Shown one piece after another: positions 1 to 7,705 of a stretch of DNA of 12,672 bases. The notes beneath the pieces were generated by a model, which saw only the letters and a list, made by a program, of their open reading frames with translations, did not search any database and was not told the DNA's origin. This DNA comes from Lachnoclostridium sp. UBA1781 (lineage in GTDB: Bacteria; Bacillota; Clostridia; Lachnospirales; Lachnospiraceae), in NCBI GenBank assembly GCA_002315495.1, contig DCGJ01000107.1, positions 836 through 13,507 of the forward strand. Reading direction: 5' to 3'. How positions within the stretch are numbered: position 1 is the first letter of the stretch; the number at the start of each line of letters is the position of its first letter. The position numbers were made by a program, and so were the translations under genes.

Positions 1-1
1 A

Positions 2-415
2 ATGGTTTATGAGCTGGCCCCGAGTCGAATCTTTATCAACATCGGTACGAATGATTTGACCGACGCGAGCCTTACCATTGAGGAAATCATAGCCAAATAT
101 CGCAATATATTACTTCAGATTCGCGAGCATTTGCCTGATGCGGAGATTACGATGATGGCTTACTATCCGATTAACTTCGATGCCGCAACCCCGGAGCTCA
201 AGGGCGCGCTCGCCATTCGGACGAACGAGAAGCTTCGCGAGGCAAACGCCCAAACGGAGCAGCTTGCAAAGGAGCTTGGGCTTCGCTTCATCAATGTAAA
301 TGCTCCAATCACCGACGAGCTTGGCCGTCTCCGTGCGGAGTACACATTAGAGGGCATGCACATTAACGAAGCCGGCTATCGCGCGATTCTCGGAGAGCTT
401 TCGCAGTATCTGTAG
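2..415 (+). CDS. SGNH/GDSL-family hydrolase, C-terminal part (5' end outside window)
   Basis: These 137 residues are the C-terminal part of an SGNH/GDSL hydrolase, a serine esterase/lipase or acetylesterase-type fold. An I-G-T-N-D segment (visible residues 14-18) matches block III, which carries the oxyanion-hole Asn. The E-G-M-H-I-N-E-A-G-Y segment (117-126) matches block V, with the catalytic His at visible residue 120. The block I nucleophile (GDS) is missing, so the gene must begin upstream and the Met at base 2 is probably internal. Block V is normally D-x-x-H, and here Glu117 stands in the Asp position. The visible part has no signal peptide or membrane segment. The gene ends with TAG and runs into a terminator shared with the convergent cyclase gene. 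The family call is firm but the substrate is unknown. Confidence 0.85.
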   Translation: MVYELAPSRIFINIGTNDLTDASLTIEEIIAKYRNILLQIREHLPDAEITMMAYYPINFDAATPELKGALAIRTNEKLREANAQTEQLAKELGLRFINVNAPITDELGRLRAEYTLEGMHINEAGYRAILGELSQYL

Positions 416-445
416 AATGCCTTGATGTCCGCAAACAAGGAAACG

Positions 446-489
446 AAAAAGACCGGAAAGAATGCGGTGCGCATCCTTCCCGGTCTTTT
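446..489. terminator. Shared terminator between convergent hydrolase and cyclase genes
   Basis: The arms at about 447-466 and 470-489 form a 20-base stem around a 3-base loop. Read on the minus strand, the two imperfect positions become G-U wobbles and the hairpin is followed by a T-rich run (TTTTTCGTTT), so it suits the cyclase gene best. On the plus strand the same positions are A-C mismatches, and the T run is short (TTTTG), so termination of the hydrolase should be weaker. Confidence 0.8.
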
Positions 490-508
490 GTATATATTCC
501 GTTTATCA

Positions 509-2698
509 TTACCACGAAATTCGTCTCGACTTACCGGTTCTACGGTAATACTCATTCTTTGCTTCGTACATACGCTCATCTGCGATATGCACCATTTCAT
601 CAAAGGTTCTATCCGTGAACTCCCAGGTGCCTGCGCAGCCTGCAGAGATGGCAAGCTCCTTCACCAGTTCACCACAGAATTCTCCTGTCTCCTTCTCAAG
701 CTCGGCAAGCATCCGCTCGGCAGTTTCCTTCTCGGAGCGGAGAACCGCAACGAATTCGTCACCACCGGTTCGGTAGACACGACCTTCCCCGCCAAACACC
801 TTCTTGATGACATTCGCAGCACCGATAATCAGCTCATCGCCTGCCGTATGACCGATTTGATCATTTACCGTCTTCAGACCATTTACATCCATCATAATGA
901 CAGCCAATGGTCCAACCACCGGCGTAATCTCCCCGGTCTTGTCCGATGGGGTTTCCCACTTCTTCTTATCTTCTTCATAAGCATGACGGTTATGAATTCC
1001 GGTCAGCTCGTCAATTTCCGACATTCGCTTAAAGTATCTCACGCGGTCACGATTTTGGAGAAGTACCTTTTCCATCTTGCGGTCGTACATTTGAATACCG
1101 ACATAGGCCATAATCAGGAAGACAATACCGATAACGGAAGCAATCAGACCCGGACGAATAATATCGCTTACATTAATTTTCTCCGGATTGTTGTCGGTTA
1201 CGACAACATACCAGTCCAGATCCTGCATAAACTTCGTCATGCGGGAAGTATCACCAATGCGTTCATAAAGGAAGCTGTCTGAGGTAACCTTACTCAAATA
1301 ATCGTGGTCCATAACCGCAACTTCTATGTTCTCACCGTCCGTATCTACCTGCACAAGGCCGGTTTCATCGATTAATGCAATATCAATATTATATCGTTTT
1401 TCGTAATCAACCAAAAGCTTCTGAAGGTCCTCCATGGATACACCCACGCCACAGACACCAATCACATTGCCTTCATTGTCAAGCACCTCTGTATTCACGA
1501 AAACCGAAAGAGACCAATTAGCCGCCTCGTCGGTATCGACATCCAAATCATAATGCTTCCCACACTCTAAGAAGAGTTTGTACCAAATATCGTGTGAATC
1601 ATTTTCCGGATCAACGATTTTGCTGATTCCATTGTAGGTATAGTACTTGTGCGACAGGTTGGATACAGCGAATACCATCTGGTAGCCCATACCCTCACGA
1701 ATGGAATCAAGATACTCCACCAATCTCTTATGAGGCATATCCAATTCCATCTCATAATCCTCGAAAAATGCGTCCTTCAAGGTCGAGGACTGACACATCG
1801 TTTCCGATACCATAATCGGCTTTATGAAGGCATTATCGATACTTTCACTTACCATCTGCGCGATAACTTTACCATCCGACTCGGCGCGATCCTTGGATAC
1901 CTGAATAATCTTAAGAATATTAATGATAAATGCGGCAAAGATGCACATCGTCATTACCATGAACATGTACATGATGATGACCATTCGTCGGCTCTCGGAG
2001 TTTTCCTCGTTCATGCGACTTCTTCTGGTCTTATGAACAAAAGAAAGGCACATCATACCAAGCCCCAACCCAATGTTCGAGCCCGGAAAGTCGGTAAGAA
2101 CGACTTCCAGAACACCTCCGACAATCATGACTACTGCGGTCGTGATAAAAGCTACGGTAATCAGTTTCCCCAAATGCTTTCGATCCCGAATCGTCAGCAC
2201 CAATATCAACAAGGAAATAAAGGTCAGCACCCCGAAATAAATCCAGATTCCGTTATGCTTAATATAGTTATTGTTGTGATCTACAACATACAAAACATTT
2301 GTAATCGGATTGGTTATCAGCATAAAAAAATCAATGGTGATAACTCCATATACGGTTCTTGTCACATGTGTAAGCTTCGTCTGACACCTCGGAGACAGTT
2401 GCTTCGTGATGTACATATACATCAACAGGATCGAGCACATAAAGCCGGAAAAATCCAAAAGCAACGCAACTTTATTCAGAAGCGTACGATTTCCGGCAGC
2501 ATTTCCATTCACCAAAAAGCTGATACCGTCAAATACCAGACATACACAGGCGCAGGCCAAAAGACGTTTGATAATTCGGGAACCCTTTTCCGCCTGGTTC
2601 TTCTGGAGCATTTCCATGAAAATCGAAACAACGCAAAACATTGCCGCCAAGATTTCGATCGCTGCAACAACTAAGGTTTGTTCGTTCATTGTAAACAT
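509..2698 (-). CDS. Membrane diguanylate cyclase: 7TM region, dCache-like sensor, GGDEF domain
   Basis: This 729-residue protein should make cyclic di-GMP from two GTP at the inner face of the membrane. Seven hydrophobic segments span about residues 8-30, 43-63, 75-97, 112-129, 150-170, 178-201 and 207-222. A further segment (239-265), an extracytoplasmic region of about 250 residues that looks like a dCache ligand-binding domain, and a last segment (516-537) follow. The GGDEF domain covers about 558-725. It has an intact G-G-D-E-F signature (645-649) and the metal-binding Asp604 in M-M-D-V-N-G. The RxxD inhibitory site expected at 636-639 reads G-G-E-G, so classical product inhibition is not expected. 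The start is fixed by AAAGGAG nine bases before the first ATG; a second ATG three codons later is too far away. The gene has its own promoter and terminator, with no EAL domain or partner nearby. The ligand is unknown. Confidence 0.93.
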   Translation of the reverse strand: MFTMNEQTLVVAAIEILAAMFCVVSIFMEMLQKNQAEKGSRIIKRLLACACVCLVFDGISFLVNGNAAGNRTLLNKVALLLDFSGFMCSILLMYMYITKQLSPRCQTKLTHVTRTVYGVITIDFFMLITNPITNVLYVVDHNNNYIKHNGIWIYFGVLTFISLLILVLTIRDRKHLGKLITVAFITTAVVMIVGGVLEVVLTDFPGSNIGLGLGMMCLSFVHKTRRSRMNEENSESRRMVIIMYMFMVMTMCIFAAFIINILKIIQVSKDRAESDGKVIAQMVSESIDNAFIKPIMVSETMCQSSTLKDAFFEDYEMELDMPHKRLVEYLDSIREGMGYQMVFAVSNLSHKYYTYNGISKIVDPENDSHDIWYKLFLECGKHYDLDVDTDEAANWSLSVFVNTEVLDNEGNVIGVCGVGVSMEDLQKLLVDYEKRYNIDIALIDETGLVQVDTDGENIEVAVMDHDYLSKVTSDSFLYERIGDTSRMTKFMQDLDWYVVVTDNNPEKINVSDIIRPGLIASVIGIVFLIMAYVGIQMYDRKMEKVLLQNRDRVRYFKRMSEIDELTGIHNRHAYEEDKKKWETPSDKTGEITPVVGPLAVIMMDVNGLKTVNDQIGHTAGDELIIGAANVIKKVFGGEGRVYRTGGDEFVAVLRSEKETAERMLAELEKETGEFCGELVKELAISAGCAGTWEFTDRTFDEMVHIADERMYEAKNEYYRRTGKSRRISW

Positions 2699-2770
2699 GT
2701 GCCTGTACTCCTTTCGCCGATAATCCCCAAACGTCGGTTGCTATGCGCATCACCCCATGTGCGTTCTTGT

Positions 2771-2806
2771 TGCGCCCATTATATGAATTCTTTTTAGGAT
2801 TGGCAA
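2771..2806 (-). promoter_or_regulatory. Promoter of the diguanylate cyclase gene
   Basis: On the minus strand, TTGCCA (2801-2806) lies 17 bases from a perfect TATAAT (2778-2783). Transcription should begin near 2771, giving a leader of about 70 bases. The 2699-3000 interval holds this promoter and the opposing SPFH promoter and otherwise looks AT-rich and gene-free. No known riboswitch was recognised in it. Confidence 0.75.
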
Positions 2807-2895
2807 TTGATTTTGTGTAATTAAATATTAACTTTTTCTTATATTAGCGTATCCGGAAGGTCCCAAAGTTTCAAATAAAGTTTTTTTGTAAATAC

Positions 2896-2933
2896 TACTG
2901 ACATTCAGTATTCGTAGTGATATCATTTTGATA
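2896..2933 (+). promoter_or_regulatory. Promoter of SPFH-RHH operon with overlapping palindrome
   Basis: CTGACA (2898-2903) and TATCAT (2921-2926) are separated by 17 bases, each one mismatch from the sigma-A consensus, so transcription should start near 2933. A perfect palindrome, TACTGA-CAT-TCAGTA (2896-2910), covers the -35 box and is placed as a repressor operator would be. Two GATATC palindromes (2919-2924 and 2930-2935) surround the -10 region. The leader also contains a tiny GGCA-GAG-TGCC hairpin (2941-2951). Promoter boxes and palindromes are seen directly; operator function is inferred. Confidence 0.6.
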
Positions 2934-3000
2934 TCAGATGGGCAGAGTGCCTATCAAAAAGGGTTTTATATACACATTAGATTCTTGGGAGGGAATTAAG

Positions 3001-4017
3001 ATGAAAGAAAAAATCTACACAACAAAACAACGCGGTATGCTCGTTTTGGTTCTTTGGATTCTAAGCGAACTTGCGGCAATCGGTGGACTCATTATGGGAA
3101 TAGCAAACGTTGATGAACCCATTGGCAGCATTCTCCTCACAGTATGCATTGCCTGGCTGTCCTTAAGCTGGCTTCTTCTTTTGGGTCTACGAATCCTAAA
3201 GCCGCAGGAAGCACTGGTACTGACCTTGTTCGGACGTTATGTGGGAACCATTCGCGAAGCAGGCTTCTACTTCGTAAACCCATTCTGTTCCGCAGTCAAT
3301 CCGGCTGCAACCACAAAGCTTGCGCAAAGCGGTGAGACTACCCACACTCCTAGCACTGGGCTTTCCCTTAATCCAAACGGTACCATCAATTTTGAAATGG
3401 CCAGCAAGAAGATTTCCCTGAAGGCCATGACCTTGAACAACGGTCGTCAGAAGATCAATGACTGTCTTGGTAACCCGGTCGAAATCGGTATCGCCGTAAT
3501 TTGGCGCGTTGTTGACACGGCAAAGGCCGCATTTAACGTAGACAACTACAAGGAATATTTGTCCCTGCAGTGTGACTCCGCACTTCGTAACATCGTTCGT
3601 ATCTATCCTTACGATGTTGCACAGAACGTAGATACGACCGGCGACGGTCATGCCGATGAGGGCAGCCTTCGCGGTTCCGCCGAGGTGGTAGCTAACCGAA
3701 TCAAGGAAGAGATTCAGTCGAAGGTGGAAAATGCGGGACTCGAAGTAATCGAAGCTCGTATCACCTATCTTGCTTACGCTCCGGAGATTGCATCCGTTAT
3801 GCTTCAGCGCCAGCAGGCTTCCGCAATTATCGACGCTCGTAAGATGATTGTTGACGGTGCGGTTGGTATGGTTGAGATGGCTTTAGAGCGTCTCAACGAA
3901 AAGCAGCTGGTGGATCTCGACGAAGAACGAAAGGCCGCTATGGTCTCCAACCTGCTCGTGGTATTATGTGGCAACCACGATGCACAGCCTGTCGTGAATT
4001 CCGGCAGTCTTTACTAA
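3001..4017 (+). CDS. SPFH/band-7 domain membrane protein
   Basis: This 338-residue protein has two membrane segments near the N terminus (about 15-36 and 41-65), then an SPFH (stomatin/prohibitin/flotillin) domain from about 66 to 270 that begins R-I-L-K-P-Q-E-A-L-V-L-T-L-F-G. Family members oligomerise on the membrane inner face and organise membrane microdomains or protease complexes; the job of this one is unknown. The helical C-terminal stretch (about 255-315) resembles the oligomerisation region of prohibitin-type proteins. The start at 3001 is chosen because GGGAGGG lies seven bases before it. A longer reading from the ATG at 2938 has no such site and would place a charged tail before the membrane segments. 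Its stop overlaps the start of the RHH gene, so the two are probably translated together. Confidence 0.9.
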   Translation: MKEKIYTTKQRGMLVLVLWILSELAAIGGLIMGIANVDEPIGSILLTVCIAWLSLSWLLLLGLRILKPQEALVLTLFGRYVGTIREAGFYFVNPFCSAVNPAATTKLAQSGETTHTPSTGLSLNPNGTINFEMASKKISLKAMTLNNGRQKINDCLGNPVEIGIAVIWRVVDTAKAAFNVDNYKEYLSLQCDSALRNIVRIYPYDVAQNVDTTGDGHADEGSLRGSAEVVANRIKEEIQSKVENAGLEVIEARITYLAYAPEIASVMLQRQQASAIIDARKMIVDGAVGMVEMALERLNEKQLVDLDEERKAAMVSNLLVVLCGNHDAQPVVNSGSLY

Positions 4018-4211
4018 TGGCTGAGAAAAAGCAGGTTCCGCTGCGGCTAAACGAAAAATTGTACAACGCCATTGCCGCATGGGCGGAGGACGATTTCCGT
4101 TCCGTCAACGGGCAGATTGAATATCTGCTGACGGAATGTGTGAAGCAGCGAAAGAAAAACGGAAAATATGTGGGCGAGGAAATCGATGCCCCGATTGATT
4201 TGGATATTTAG
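4017..4211 (+). CDS. Small Arc-like ribbon-helix-helix DNA-binding protein
   Basis: This 64-residue protein matches the Arc/MetJ ribbon-helix-helix fold. Residues 5-11 (K-Q-V-P-L-R-L) form the likely DNA-contacting strand, 13-24 helix A, and R-S-V-N-G-Q-I-E-Y-L-L (28-38) the turn and helix B. Arc-type proteins bind operators as dimers of dimers. The ATG shares its A with the TAA stop of the SPFH gene and lacks a clear ribosome binding site, so translation probably depends on reinitiation after the SPFH gene. The tail (about 44-64) is Lys-rich then acidic. No toxin gene is adjacent, so it does not look like an ordinary antitoxin. It could regulate its own operon through the palindrome at 2896-2910, which is inference only. 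Confidence 0.85.
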   Translation: MAEKKQVPLRLNEKLYNAIAAWAEDDFRSVNGQIEYLLTECVKQRKKNGKYVGEEIDAPIDLDI

Positions 4212-4229
4212 ATTCGTAATTGGAATAAG

Positions 4230-4264
4230 AAAACGGCATGTGACGCAACATCACATGCCGTTTT
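4230..4264. terminator. Bidirectional terminator between RHH and response-regulator genes
   Basis: A perfect 14-bp stem (arms 4230-4243 and 4251-4264) encloses a 7-base loop. The arms start with AAAA and end with TTTT, so both strands get a T tract. It serves the plus-strand SPFH-RHH operon and the minus-strand kinase-regulator operon, whose last gene ends at 4283. Confidence 0.92.
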
Positions 4265-4282
4265 ATTTATAACAAATGCCCT

Positions 4283-5017
4283 CTATTCATGCAGAGAAGC
4301 AACATACTCCGAATAAGAGATTCCCTTATACTTCTTAAACAGTCTTCCAAAATAGTTCGGGTCCGGAATGCCTACGTCTGCTGCTGTGCAGAACATCTTG
4401 GCGTTAGTTTTCGCAAGTTCTACGGCCTTCTCCATACGACACTCCATGAGGAATTCCACGAAGGATTTGCCGGTCTCCTGCTTGAATTTTCTGCTCAGAT
4501 AGCTGGCGCTAAAGCCAAAATGCTGCGCTACCGACGTCAGGTTAATCTCGGAATCCGTGTAATTCTCGCGGAGATAATTCTTAATCTGTTCGATGGCAGA
4601 AACGGTAACCTCGCTGCCATTTTCCTGCTTCGTCGGTTTCGTCTCATCCAAATGCGCCTTAACCCGCTTCAGAAGCTCCACCATATCCGTTCGAACGAAC
4701 GGCTTCAGCATATAATCCACCACAGGAAGGCGGATGCACTGACGGGCATACTCGAAATCGTCGTAAGCCGTAAGGATAATAATCATCAGATCCGGATAAC
4801 GGTTGGTGGCCAGCTTCGTGAACTCAATTCCGTTCATGAACGGCATATTGATATCTACGAAAATGATGTCCGGCCGCACTTCATCAATGATATTAATTGC
4901 CTCAATTCCGCTTGCAGCCTCACCGGCAAGCTCCATGGAAAGAGCCTCCCAGTCAATGGCCTGCTGCAATAATCTTCTTGCCGACACCTCGTCGTCAATA
5001 ATCATAACTCTATACAT
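4283..5017 (-). CDS. YesN-like AraC-family response regulator
   Basis: This 244-residue regulator has an N-terminal receiver domain and a C-terminal AraC-type DNA-binding domain. Acidic pocket D8-D9, phosphorylation site D55 (I-I-F-V-D-I-N-M-P), T83 and K105 (Y-M-L-K-P-F) are intact. The AraC domain (about 145-244) has two helix-turn-helix units, ending in the typical D-P-N-Y-F-G-R-L-F-K-K-Y-K-G-I-S segment. It is short for a YesN protein because receiver and AraC domains are nearly adjacent. The start at 5017 is preceded by AGGGGG seven bases upstream. An ATG at 5089 would add 24 residues before the receiver domain and lies inside the kinase gene. The gene overlaps the kinase gene by 8 bp (5010-5017), indicating coupled translation. 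Its likely targets are the nearby sugar-transport genes, which is inference. Confidence 0.92.
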   Translation of the reverse strand: MYRVMIIDDEVSARRLLQQAIDWEALSMELAGEAASGIEAINIIDEVRPDIIFVDINMPFMNGIEFTKLATNRYPDLMIIILTAYDDFEYARQCIRLPVVDYMLKPFVRTDMVELLKRVKAHLDETKPTKQENGSEVTVSAIEQIKNYLRENYTDSEINLTSVAQHFGFSASYLSRKFKQETGKSFVEFLMECRMEKAVELAKTNAKMFCTAADVGIPDPNYFGRLFKKYKGISYSEYVASLHE

Positions 5018-6737
5018 TAGGTACCCCCTCGTTCGTCTCCCAAGACATCGGAATTCGAATCTCAACCTCGGAATACTCACCGATTTCACTTCGAATCGTT
5101 ACGACATCCTGGCTGTTGCAAAAATAACGAATACGATGAATCGTTCCGGCCAGACCAAAACTCTTTTCGTCCCCATATGACTGGTCTGACAGAACTGCCT
5201 GAATCTGTGCCTCATCCATACCAACACCGGAATCATAGACCTGAATCAGCAGATACTCAGCCTCCCGTTTGGTCGTGATGCGAATCTTCTCGCCCTCACC
5301 CTTTGGACGAACGCCATGGTAGATGGCATTTTCCACCAAAGGCTGCAAAATCAATTTCGGAATGATGCACTCCAGCGTATCCGGATCCACATCATACTCG
5401 GCGTCAAAGGCCTCCCCATAACGAAGCTTTTGAAGCGCCAGATAATCCTGAATAATTCGAATCTCGATGCGAAGCGGAATCTCACGGTCGCCCTTACTTA
5501 AGAAGTTTCGATAGAAGCTTCCCAAACTTTCAAGCGCATCGTGGACATTCGGCGCATGCTCCTCTATTGCAAGATAGCTGATGGTTTCCAGCGTATTATA
5601 CAGGAAATGCGGCTTAATCTGCTCCTGCAGCACTCGCATCTCCGCCTTCTGAATACTCTTTTCATTCTCAATCTGACGGGCGAACATTTCATTCAGATAT
5701 TCAATCAAAGAATTGTAATTCTCGGCCAGCATCCCGACTTCATTTCCCGGCATCTCAGTCTCAATCGGAGACAGCCATCCGGAGGATTTCGTAGTCTCCA
5801 TCGCCGTACGAAGCTTATGAATCGGCGAAACAATATTGGTGGATACATAATATCCCCATACAAAGATTGCGCATAAAAATGCGGCCAAGGTAAGCACAAG
5901 CGCAACAATCAGCTGAACGGACAGCACCCTTGGCGACTTTCCGCTGGCGCACATAATGGTAAATGGCTCCAACGCATTGCTTGCTGCCAAGATCTTATTC
6001 TTCCCATTGATTTGAACTTCATTCGTAATCAAACCCTCGTCATCCGGTAACTTATTCGGATTATAAAGTTCCGACAGAGAAGCATCTCCACAAAGCAATG
6101 TGCCCATATTGTCCACAACACAGATTTCCTCCTCCATCTCATTCGTCAGAGAGGAATCAAAGTAACTGCTGGCAACGTTCATAATCAGGAATCCCAAAAG
6201 CTTCTGGGAATTGATATCATAGATTGCACGGGAAAGTGTCATCATCGTTTCGCCAGTCGCTTTATGAATCATACCATTTCCATTAATGGCAACGATGGTC
6301 GAGCCACGCGCAGCCATAATCCGCTCGTATTCCTCACCATGTTCATCAATATAGTATGGCGAACGTTCCGTACTCGCACTCTGCCCGTCCAGTCGGAAGA
6401 CGAACACGGAATCGATGTAGCTGTACAGGTTCTGAATGGAATAAATGCCCTTTCTTGCCTCGTAAAGCATATCCTGCGTAATCTCATCTGCCTTCAGATA
6501 GGTAACAATACTTTCATCCACCATCAGAAGTCTGGTCAAATAGTTATAGTTCACAAGGTTCGTATAAATGGTTCGTTCCACATTTTGCACGGCTGTTTCT
6601 GCGGTACGAATTCGATAATCCCTGCTGGCGTTGTCCCCGACAATATAGGCTGCCAAAGCAAAAACAAGACAAAAAAACAGAAGCAAAATAATGAATAATA
6701 CCAAAGTATCTTTTTTTAACGATCGTTTTTCCTTCAC
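5010..6737 (-). CDS. YesM-like sensor histidine kinase
   Basis: This is a sensor kinase of the YesM/LytS-like His_kinase class. Residue numbers here count from the ATG at 6749. It has a membrane segment at 14-38, an extracytoplasmic cache-like sensor (about 40-272), a second segment (275-302), a HAMP-like linker (about 302-360), phosphoacceptor His381 in E-Q-I-K-P-H-F-L-Y-N, and an ATPase domain with the N box at Asn474 (L-V-E-N-A-I-Y-H-G) and a D-S-G-V-G box (506-510). The start is debatable. The ATG at 6749 has only an A/T-rich leader, whereas GGAGG (minus strand, 6743-6747) sits five bases before an in-frame GTG at 6737, so I prefer the GTG (575 residues). The kinase overlaps its partner regulator. 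It probably senses extracellular sugar, perhaps with the transporter's binding protein. Confidence 0.9.
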   Translation of the reverse strand: MKEKRSLKKDTLVLFIILLLFFCLVFALAAYIVGDNASRDYRIRTAETAVQNVERTIYTNLVNYNYLTRLLMVDESIVTYLKADEITQDMLYEARKGIYSIQNLYSYIDSVFVFRLDGQSASTERSPYYIDEHGEEYERIMAARGSTIVAINGNGMIHKATGETMMTLSRAIYDINSQKLLGFLIMNVASSYFDSSLTNEMEEEICVVDNMGTLLCGDASLSELYNPNKLPDDEGLITNEVQINGKNKILAASNALEPFTIMCASGKSPRVLSVQLIVALVLTLAAFLCAIFVWGYYVSTNIVSPIHKLRTAMETTKSSGWLSPIETEMPGNEVGMLAENYNSLIEYLNEMFARQIENEKSIQKAEMRVLQEQIKPHFLYNTLETISYLAIEEHAPNVHDALESLGSFYRNFLSKGDREIPLRIEIRIIQDYLALQKLRYGEAFDAEYDVDPDTLECIIPKLILQPLVENAIYHGVRPKGEGEKIRITTKREAEYLLIQVYDSGVGMDEAQIQAVLSDQSYGDEKSFGLAGTIHRIRYFCNSQDVVTIRSEIGEYSEVEIRIPMSWETNEGVPNV

Positions 6738-6771
6738 CTTTGCCTCCATAAATTTTTTCTAAAATGCTGAT

Positions 6772-6807
6772 AAAAAGTATTGTACCATCAAGTTTAGAAT
6801 TTTTCAA
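6772..6807 (-). promoter_or_regulatory. Promoter of the kinase-regulator operon
   Basis: On the minus strand TTGAAA (6802-6807) and TACAAT (6779-6784) are each one base from consensus and exactly 17 bases apart. Transcription should begin near 6772, only 35 bases before the preferred GTG start. The promoter lies just after the transporter operon's terminator, so the two-component genes can be expressed independently of the transporter. Confidence 0.75.
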
Positions 6808-6811
6808 GAAA

Positions 6812-6849
6812 AAAGGACATCGCATCAATTTCTTAATGCGATGTCCTTT
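6812..6849 (-). terminator. Terminator of the sugar ABC transporter operon
   Basis: A perfect 14-bp stem (arms 6812-6825 and 6836-6849) with a 10-base loop is followed on the minus strand by TTTTTTCTT. It begins about ten bases after the stop codon of the second permease gene. Confidence 0.92.
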
Positions 6850-6859
6850 ATCGTTTTTA

Positions 6860-7705
6860 CTAACCCTTAATTGCTCCGGCAATGAAGCTGTCCTGAATCT
6901 TCTTACTGAAGAATACATAGAAGAGCAAGGTTGGGAAGGTTGCCAGCACAAGTGCTGCACCAATCGGACCCCACTCGGTCATGTACTGTCCCTGAAGATT
7001 TCGAATACCTACAGGAAGAGTCTTGTGCGCATTTCCACAGAAAATGTTAGCGAACATCAACTCGTTCCAGCACTGGAGGAAGGTATAAATAGATACCGTT
7101 GCTACTGCAGGCTTCATAAGAGGAACAATGATGCGGAAGAAGATACCCCAGGTTCCACATCCATCAATACAAGCTGCTTCGTCCAGGTCGATTGGAAGAT
7201 CACCCATGAAACCGGAGCAGATTAAGATACCCATTGCCAGGGAAAATGCTGCATAAGGAATAATCAATGCAGCGTATGTATCCAGCATTCCAAGTCTGGA
7301 AAGTGTTGTGAAAATCGGAACGATGGATGCATGAATCGGAATCGTAAGTCCGAGCATAAAGAATGCATTCATGGTCTTTCTTGCCTTCCAGATCATTCTG
7401 GTTAGCGCGAAGGTTGCCATCATAGCGAAAATCATAACAATTGCAATCGTTACAACCGCAATTACAATACTGTTAAAGAAGTACTGGCCCATATGGCCTG
7501 TCTTCAAAGCTTCTGAGTAGTTGGACCAAAGCCAATGTTTCGGAAGACCGGCTACGTTATCACCGAAGATTTCTTCGTTGTTCTTCAAGGAGAACGTGAA
7601 CATCCAGTATACCGGGAAGAGGTTAATTAATGCCCAGATACCAAGAATGATGTAAACGATAATCTCCTTAACCGGTGTGCTTTTTTGACGAAGAGGTGCT
7701 GCCAT
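6860..7705 (-). CDS. Carbohydrate ABC transporter permease, MalG-type (CUT1)
   Basis: This 281-residue inner-membrane permease has about six membrane segments, the first at 15-38. The EAA loop that docks the ATPase is at 176-199 (E-A-A-C-I-D-G followed by I-I-V-P-L). Together with the upstream MalF-type permease it should form the membrane channel of a CUT1 importer for an oligosaccharide or related glycoside. Its ATG shares one base with the TAA stop of the upstream permease (TAATG), and AAGGAGG lies ten bases before the ATG inside that gene, so translation is coupled. The C terminus (S-F-I-A-G-A-I-K-G) is the usual ending for the family, so the protein is complete. Confidence 0.95.
   Translation of the reverse strand: MAAPLRQKSTPVKEIIVYIILGIWALINLFPVYWMFTFSLKNNEEIFGDNVAGLPKHWLWSNYSEALKTGHMGQYFFNSIVIAVVTIAIVMIFAMMATFALTRMIWKARKTMNAFFMLGLTIPIHASIVPIFTTLSRLGMLDTYAALIIPYAAFSLAMGILICSGFMGDLPIDLDEAACIDGCGTWGIFFRIIVPLMKPAVATVSIYTFLQCWNELMFANIFCGNAHKTLPVGIRNLQGQYMTEWGPIGAALVLATFPTLLFYVFFSKKIQDSFIAGAIKG

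Noticed and set aside
422..1282. Long plus-strand open frames opposite the cyclase gene (also 1649-2674)
   Set aside because: They are antisense to a clear GGDEF protein, have no recognisable domains, and the first starts within the terminator region.
2938..3000. Longer N terminus for the SPFH protein
   Set aside because: There is no ribosome binding site before 2938 and it lies almost on the predicted transcription start, while 3001 has a strong site.
4017..4211. Antitoxin of a toxin-antitoxin pair
   Set aside because: The RHH fold fits, but its neighbours are an SPFH protein and a terminator; no toxin-like gene is adjacent.
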